Shown here: positions 7,807 to 9,618 of the stretch, one piece after another
How the letters are laid out: each line of letters begins with the position of its first letter
How positions within the stretch are numbered: the first letter of the stretch is position 1
Assembly: GCA_023392645.1 (NCBI GenBank)
Contig: JAEVYR010000259.1
Coordinates: 1-9,618, forward strand
Source: Chloroflexota bacterium
GTDB lineage: Bacteria > Chloroflexota > Chloroflexia > Thermomicrobiales > UBA6265
Reading direction: 5' to 3'
Length of the DNA stretch: 9,618 bases
Made by a program: the position numbers and the translations under genes
The notes under the pieces: generated by a model
Told to the model about the DNA's origin: nothing
Databases searched by the model: none
What the model saw: only the letters and a program-made list of their open reading frames with translations

Positions 7807-7835
7807 TTGACCTGGCTCGTAAGTGTACGTACATT
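7807..7835 (+). promoter_or_regulatory. Sigma70-type promoter for the PqqD-like gene
   Basis: TTGACC (7807-7812) matches the -35 consensus in five of six bases, the spacer is exactly 17 bp, and TACATT (7830-7835) matches the -10 in four of six. An AT-rich tract lies just upstream. It is the best promoter in the window and suggests that the PqqD-like gene has its own transcription start, separate from the BY-kinase gene. Confidence 0.55.
7824..7833. repeat. Palindrome over the -10 element, possible operator
   Basis: TGTACGTACA is a perfect 10-bp palindrome covering the end of the promoter spacer and most of the -10 hexamer, a place where a bound repressor would block RNA polymerase. A shorter TGTACA recurs at 8714-8719 before the HprK-like gene. 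No regulator is identified. Confidence 0.3.
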
Positions 7836-7883
7836 AGTGGCAGTACCCGTTCATCCCGAGCATTCCCCTCACCACATCCCTAT

Positions 7884-7910
7884 ACGCCGGCCGACCTGCA
7901 CGGCCGGTGT
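7884..7910 (+). repeat. Strong GC hairpin in the 5' leader
   Basis: A 10-bp stem pairs 7884-7893 with 7901-7910, including a 7-bp all-GC core (CCGGCCG/CGGCCGG) and one G-U pair, around a 7-nt loop. It sits between the promoter and the start codon. No T-tract follows, so a simple terminator is unlikely; a cis-acting RNA role is possible. Confidence 0.55.
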
Positions 7911-7913
7911 TGG

Positions 7914-7928
7914 AGAGGCTGTGCCTCT
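7914..7928 (+). repeat. Second leader hairpin
   Basis: AGAGGC (7914-7919) pairs with GCCTCT (7923-7928) over a 3-nt loop, three bases after the larger stem. The two could stack as one structured leader element. Confidence 0.4.
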
Positions 7929-7954
7929 GCGAGTCGCTGCAGGAACGTGAACCG

Positions 7955-7963
7955 AAAGGAGGT
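7955..7963 (+). promoter_or_regulatory. Orphan perfect Shine-Dalgarno
   Basis: AAAGGAGGT is a full anti-SD match, but no ATG, GTG or TTG lies at the usual 5-12 nt. The nearest ATG (7982) is 18 nt away in another frame. An ATC at 7972 is 8 nt away and in frame with the PqqD-like gene, which would add 23 residues if used. Confidence 0.45.
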
Positions 7964-8040
7964 CGCGACAGATCGGACAGCATGCGCGGGACGATGGGCG
8001 GAACCGAACATGTCGTTGGAAACACGAAAGGCGATGGTCG

Positions 8041-8604
8041 ATGTCTGTGGAGACACCTGGCACTGGTGGCATGCATGGCGACGAGAGATTCCCGACAGCG
8101 AGGAGCGCCGGCCTGATCGTCACGAAATCGGATGGTGAGTTGATCATCTATGACGTGGCGGCGAAGCACATCCATCAACTGAACGCCGTGTCGGCCGCTG
8201 TTTGGCGACAGTGCGACGGTCGGCGGACGATGTCGGAGATAGGCGCGGCAGCCTCCGCGGAGCTCGGCGCGACCGTCAACACGGACGCGGTGGCGCTGGC
8301 TCTCGCCAAGTTCGACGACGCCAACCTGCTGACGCAGACGGCAAACGTTCCCCGGGAGAGCCGACGCCGGTTCGCCCGCAAGGCGGCGCTGTTCGGTGTA
8401 GCCGCTGTGCCGGCGGTCGTCTCGATCACCGCCCCGCTTGCGAGCGCCGCAGCCAGCAGTTGCAAGGGAGATCCCGAGAACCCGATCGATAGTTGTGGAA
8501 ACAAAAGCAATCGCGTCGGGTTGTGTTGTCGGTACAGCGACGTTTTGGGCCAGATGAGGGTCGGGAAATGCAGCTCCAGTCTTGTATGCATTCCCCTGGC
8601 ATGA
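8041..8604 (+). CDS. PqqD/RRE-like domain protein with internal Tat-type signal and six-cysteine tail
   Basis: A 187-residue protein in three parts. Residues about 18-100 resemble a PqqD-type RiPP recognition domain (ARSAGLIV, DGELIIYDVAAKHIHQLN, AAVWRQCDGRRTMSEI), a winged-helix fold that in known systems binds a leader peptide. Residues 107-136 look like a twin-arginine signal: SRRRF (107-111), then RK, a hydrophobic stretch (115-133) and an A-S-A peptidase site (134-136). The tail (137-187) has six cysteines at 141, 152, 162, 163, 177 and 183, spaced C-x10-C-x9-CC-x13-C-x5-C, the order of an inhibitor cystine knot. The ATG start has GAAAGG 9 nt upstream (8026-8031). The cysteine tail is GC-poorer (65/120 = 54% at 8461-8580) than the preceding part (83/120 = 69% at 8281-8400). 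I recall PqqD-like proteins with SRR-type tails near capsule genes, but their function is unknown to me. An exported mature peptide is inference. Confidence 0.8.
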   Translation: MSVETPGTGGMHGDERFPTARSAGLIVTKSDGELIIYDVAAKHIHQLNAVSAAVWRQCDGRRTMSEIGAAASAELGATVNTDAVALALAKFDDANLLTQTANVPRESRRRFARKAALFGVAAVPAVVSITAPLASAAASSCKGDPENPIDSCGNKSNRVGLCCRYSDVLGQMRVGKCSSSLVCIPLA

Positions 8605-8722
8605 TCATCTGCTGACCGGACTGGTGCGTGGGGTATCCGTGTCGGCATATCGTGGATCGATGCGCGCCAGCATCCGGCCGGTCGATCCCCGGTCCGATAG
8701 GCCCGGGTACTGGTGTACAGTT

Positions 8723-8751
8723 GTCGCAACCGCCAAAAGCGGCGGATCGAC
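8723..8751 (+). repeat. Imperfect hairpin before the HprK-like gene
   Basis: GTCG (8723-8726) plus CCGCC (8730-8734) pair with GGCGG (8741-8745) plus CGAC (8748-8751), giving nine pairs with a small internal loop and a 6-nt hairpin loop. It lies in the 185-bp gap after the PqqD-like gene, 38 bp before the next start, with no T-tract following. It could be an attenuator, an operator or chance. A TACAGT (8716-8721) just upstream is a weak -10 candidate without a good -35. Confidence 0.35.
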
Positions 8752-8789
8752 TCCTTCGAACGGTTCCGGCCGACACGCGGACGATCTGC

Positions 8790-9618
8790 ATGTCCCTCGC
8801 ACCATCCTCCGCTGACGATACGGCGCGCGCTGATCCCGGTAGCATGACCCCGTTCGCGATCGCGACCTTCGGACTCCGCATCGGCGTCGAGATTGCCGCG
8901 CCGGAGATGATCGACGACGCGCTGCGACGGCTGCCGCCCGGCTGGAAGCCGGCCGCGTGGCGCGATCTCGACCGGATGGTGTGCCTCCTGCCGGGCGGCG
9001 ACGATCGCTACCGACTGCGGATCGACGACGAGCCGTTCGTCTCGCCGATGACACGCGAGACCACGCTCGACGCCTTCGAGAATGCGTTCCAGTACTACGT
9101 CGCCGAGTTCGCGACGCCGTGGCTGTTCGTGCACGCCGGCGTCGTCGGCTGGCAAGGGCGGGCGATCGTCATCCCCGGCCGGTCGCACGCCGGCAAATCG
9201 ACGCTGACCAAGGCGCTGGTCGACGCGGGCGCGACCTATCTTTCCGACGAGTACGCGGTGATCGGGGCGGACGGGCTGGTGCGACCCTACCCTCGCCCGC
9301 TCTCGCTGCGGGAGGGACCGTTCGGCCCAGCGGGCCGGCTTGACCTGACGGGACGGACACCGGAGCGCGATGCTGCCATGCCGATCGGGCTGGTGGCGGC
9401 GCTCCAGTTCGATGCCGAAGCAGGCTGGGCGGTCGAAGAGATCACCCGCGCCCAGGGGATCATGGCGATGTGCGACAACACCGTCGCGATCCAGCGGCGA
9501 CCGCAGGACACCCTCGACTATCTCACCCGCGCGCTTGCCGGCGCCCGTGCGATCCGGGGGACGCGTGGAGATGCCATCGAGTCCGCCGAACGCGTGCTGC
9601 GGGCGCTGGCGGCTCCGG
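8790..9618 (+). CDS. HprK-like P-loop kinase-fold protein, partial at right edge
   Basis: 276 codons are open to the window end. The protein resembles the C-terminal P-loop domain of HPr kinase/phosphorylase, as found in lasso-peptide and polysaccharide clusters, not full-length HprK. Seen are LFVHAGVVGW (112-121), Walker A GRSHAGKST (130-138) and TYLSDEYAVI (149-158), the segment that holds acidic metal-binding residues in this fold; PYPRPLSLR follows at 166-174. The P-loop has RSHA where HprK has the usual S-G-x-G. The start is uncertain: ATG 8790 has only a GGA 8 nt upstream, and ATG 8844 (codon 19) is also possible since the fold begins near residue 22. Together with the PqqD-like gene 185 bp upstream it suggests a peptide-modification or surface-assembly module. 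The phosphorylated partner is unknown. Confidence 0.8.
   Translation, partial: MSLAPSSADDTARADPGSMTPFAIATFGLRIGVEIAAPEMIDDALRRLPPGWKPAAWRDLDRMVCLLPGGDDRYRLRIDDEPFVSPMTRETTLDAFENAFQYYVAEFATPWLFVHAGVVGWQGRAIVIPGRSHAGKSTLTKALVDAGATYLSDEYAVIGADGLVRPYPRPLSLREGPFGPAGRLDLTGRTPERDAAMPIGLVAALQFDAEAGWAVEEITRAQGIMAMCDNTVAIQRRPQDTLDYLTRALAGARAIRGTRGDAIESAERVLRALAAP

Larger units (their letters stand above)
7712..8040 (+). other. 329-bp gene-free leader before the PqqD-like gene
   Basis: This stretch holds, in order, the 7744-7765 hairpin, an AT-rich segment (about 7778-7810), a sigma70-like promoter (7807-7835), two hairpins (7884-7910 and 7914-7928), an orphan Shine-Dalgarno (7955-7963) and the ribosome site of the next gene (8026-8031). 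If transcription begins near 7842, the untranslated leader is about 200 nt. Overlapping small frames starting at ATG 7982 and ATG 8010 run into the next gene; neither shows a recognisable domain and I do not call them. Confidence 0.5.

Noticed and set aside
7043..7834. 263-codon minus-strand frame
   Set aside because: Antisense of the kinase domain; no motif and no ribosome site.
5608..7950. 780-codon plus-strand open frame
   Set aside because: It overlaps the BY-kinase gene in another frame and has a low-complexity Arg/Ala/Gly translation typical of GC-rich shadow frames; the BY-kinase frame has clear domain motifs.
7982..8116. Small frame after the orphan Shine-Dalgarno
   Set aside because: The spacing of 18 nt is too long and the translation looks random.
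8010..8138. 42-residue frame with many Trp and a C-terminal GW, considered as a lasso-type precursor
   Set aside because: Weak ribosome site, overlaps the PqqD-like gene in another frame, and has no leader/core features that I can support.
8175..9188. 337-codon minus-strand frame opposite the PqqD/HprK region
   Set aside because: It spans two opposite genes and their gap, has no recognisable domain, and is Arg-rich as antisense shadows are.
1..9618. CRISPR array, tRNA, rRNA, transposase or insertion-sequence ends
   Set aside because: No regularly spaced repeats, cloverleaf, rRNA-like stretch or transposase motif was seen on either strand.

Overview
The window is GC-rich bacterial chromosome carrying a surface-polysaccharide locus. 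On the sequence alone I would place it tentatively in the Chloroflexota (Thermomicrobia-like) or another GC-rich lineage. The basis is general resemblance of the acetyltransferase with a C-terminal zinc ribbon and of the PqqD-like/HprK-like pair, recalled from memory and not searched. No rRNA, tRNA, CRISPR array or transposon was seen.

Left half, minus strand (5742 down to 1): six tightly packed genes read leftwards, probably one operon. In transcription order they are a membrane sugar-phosphate transferase that starts the lipid-linked glycan, an NDP-sugar 4-epimerase-like SDR, a WbuB-like GT4 glycosyltransferase, a WbpD-like N-acetyltransferase, a WbpB-like Gfo/Idh/MocA dehydrogenase and a WbpA-like UDP-sugar 6-dehydrogenase cut by the left edge. 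The last three match three of the four enzymes that build UDP-2,3-diacetamido-2,3-dideoxy-glucuronic acid; the missing WbpE-like aminotransferase may lie just to the left. The GT4 gene has much lower GC than its neighbours and looks like an exchanged cassette.

Centre (5743-6133): a divergent control region of about 390 bp. Rightwards from it runs a Wzz/Wzc-like fusion of chain-length regulator and BY-kinase (6134-7711), the usual partner of such a locus.

Right part, plus strand (7712-9618): a 329-bp leader with a good sigma70-type promoter, a palindrome on its -10 element, two strong hairpins and an orphan perfect Shine-Dalgarno. It precedes an unusual 187-residue protein made of a PqqD/RRE-like domain, an internal twin-arginine-type signal and a six-cysteine tail with cystine-knot spacing (C-x10-C-x9-CC-x13-C-x5-C). 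Next is an HprK-like P-loop protein cut by the right edge. This pair is the most interesting part of the window: it looks like the start of an uncharacterised exported-peptide or surface-modification module next to a capsule/EPS locus.
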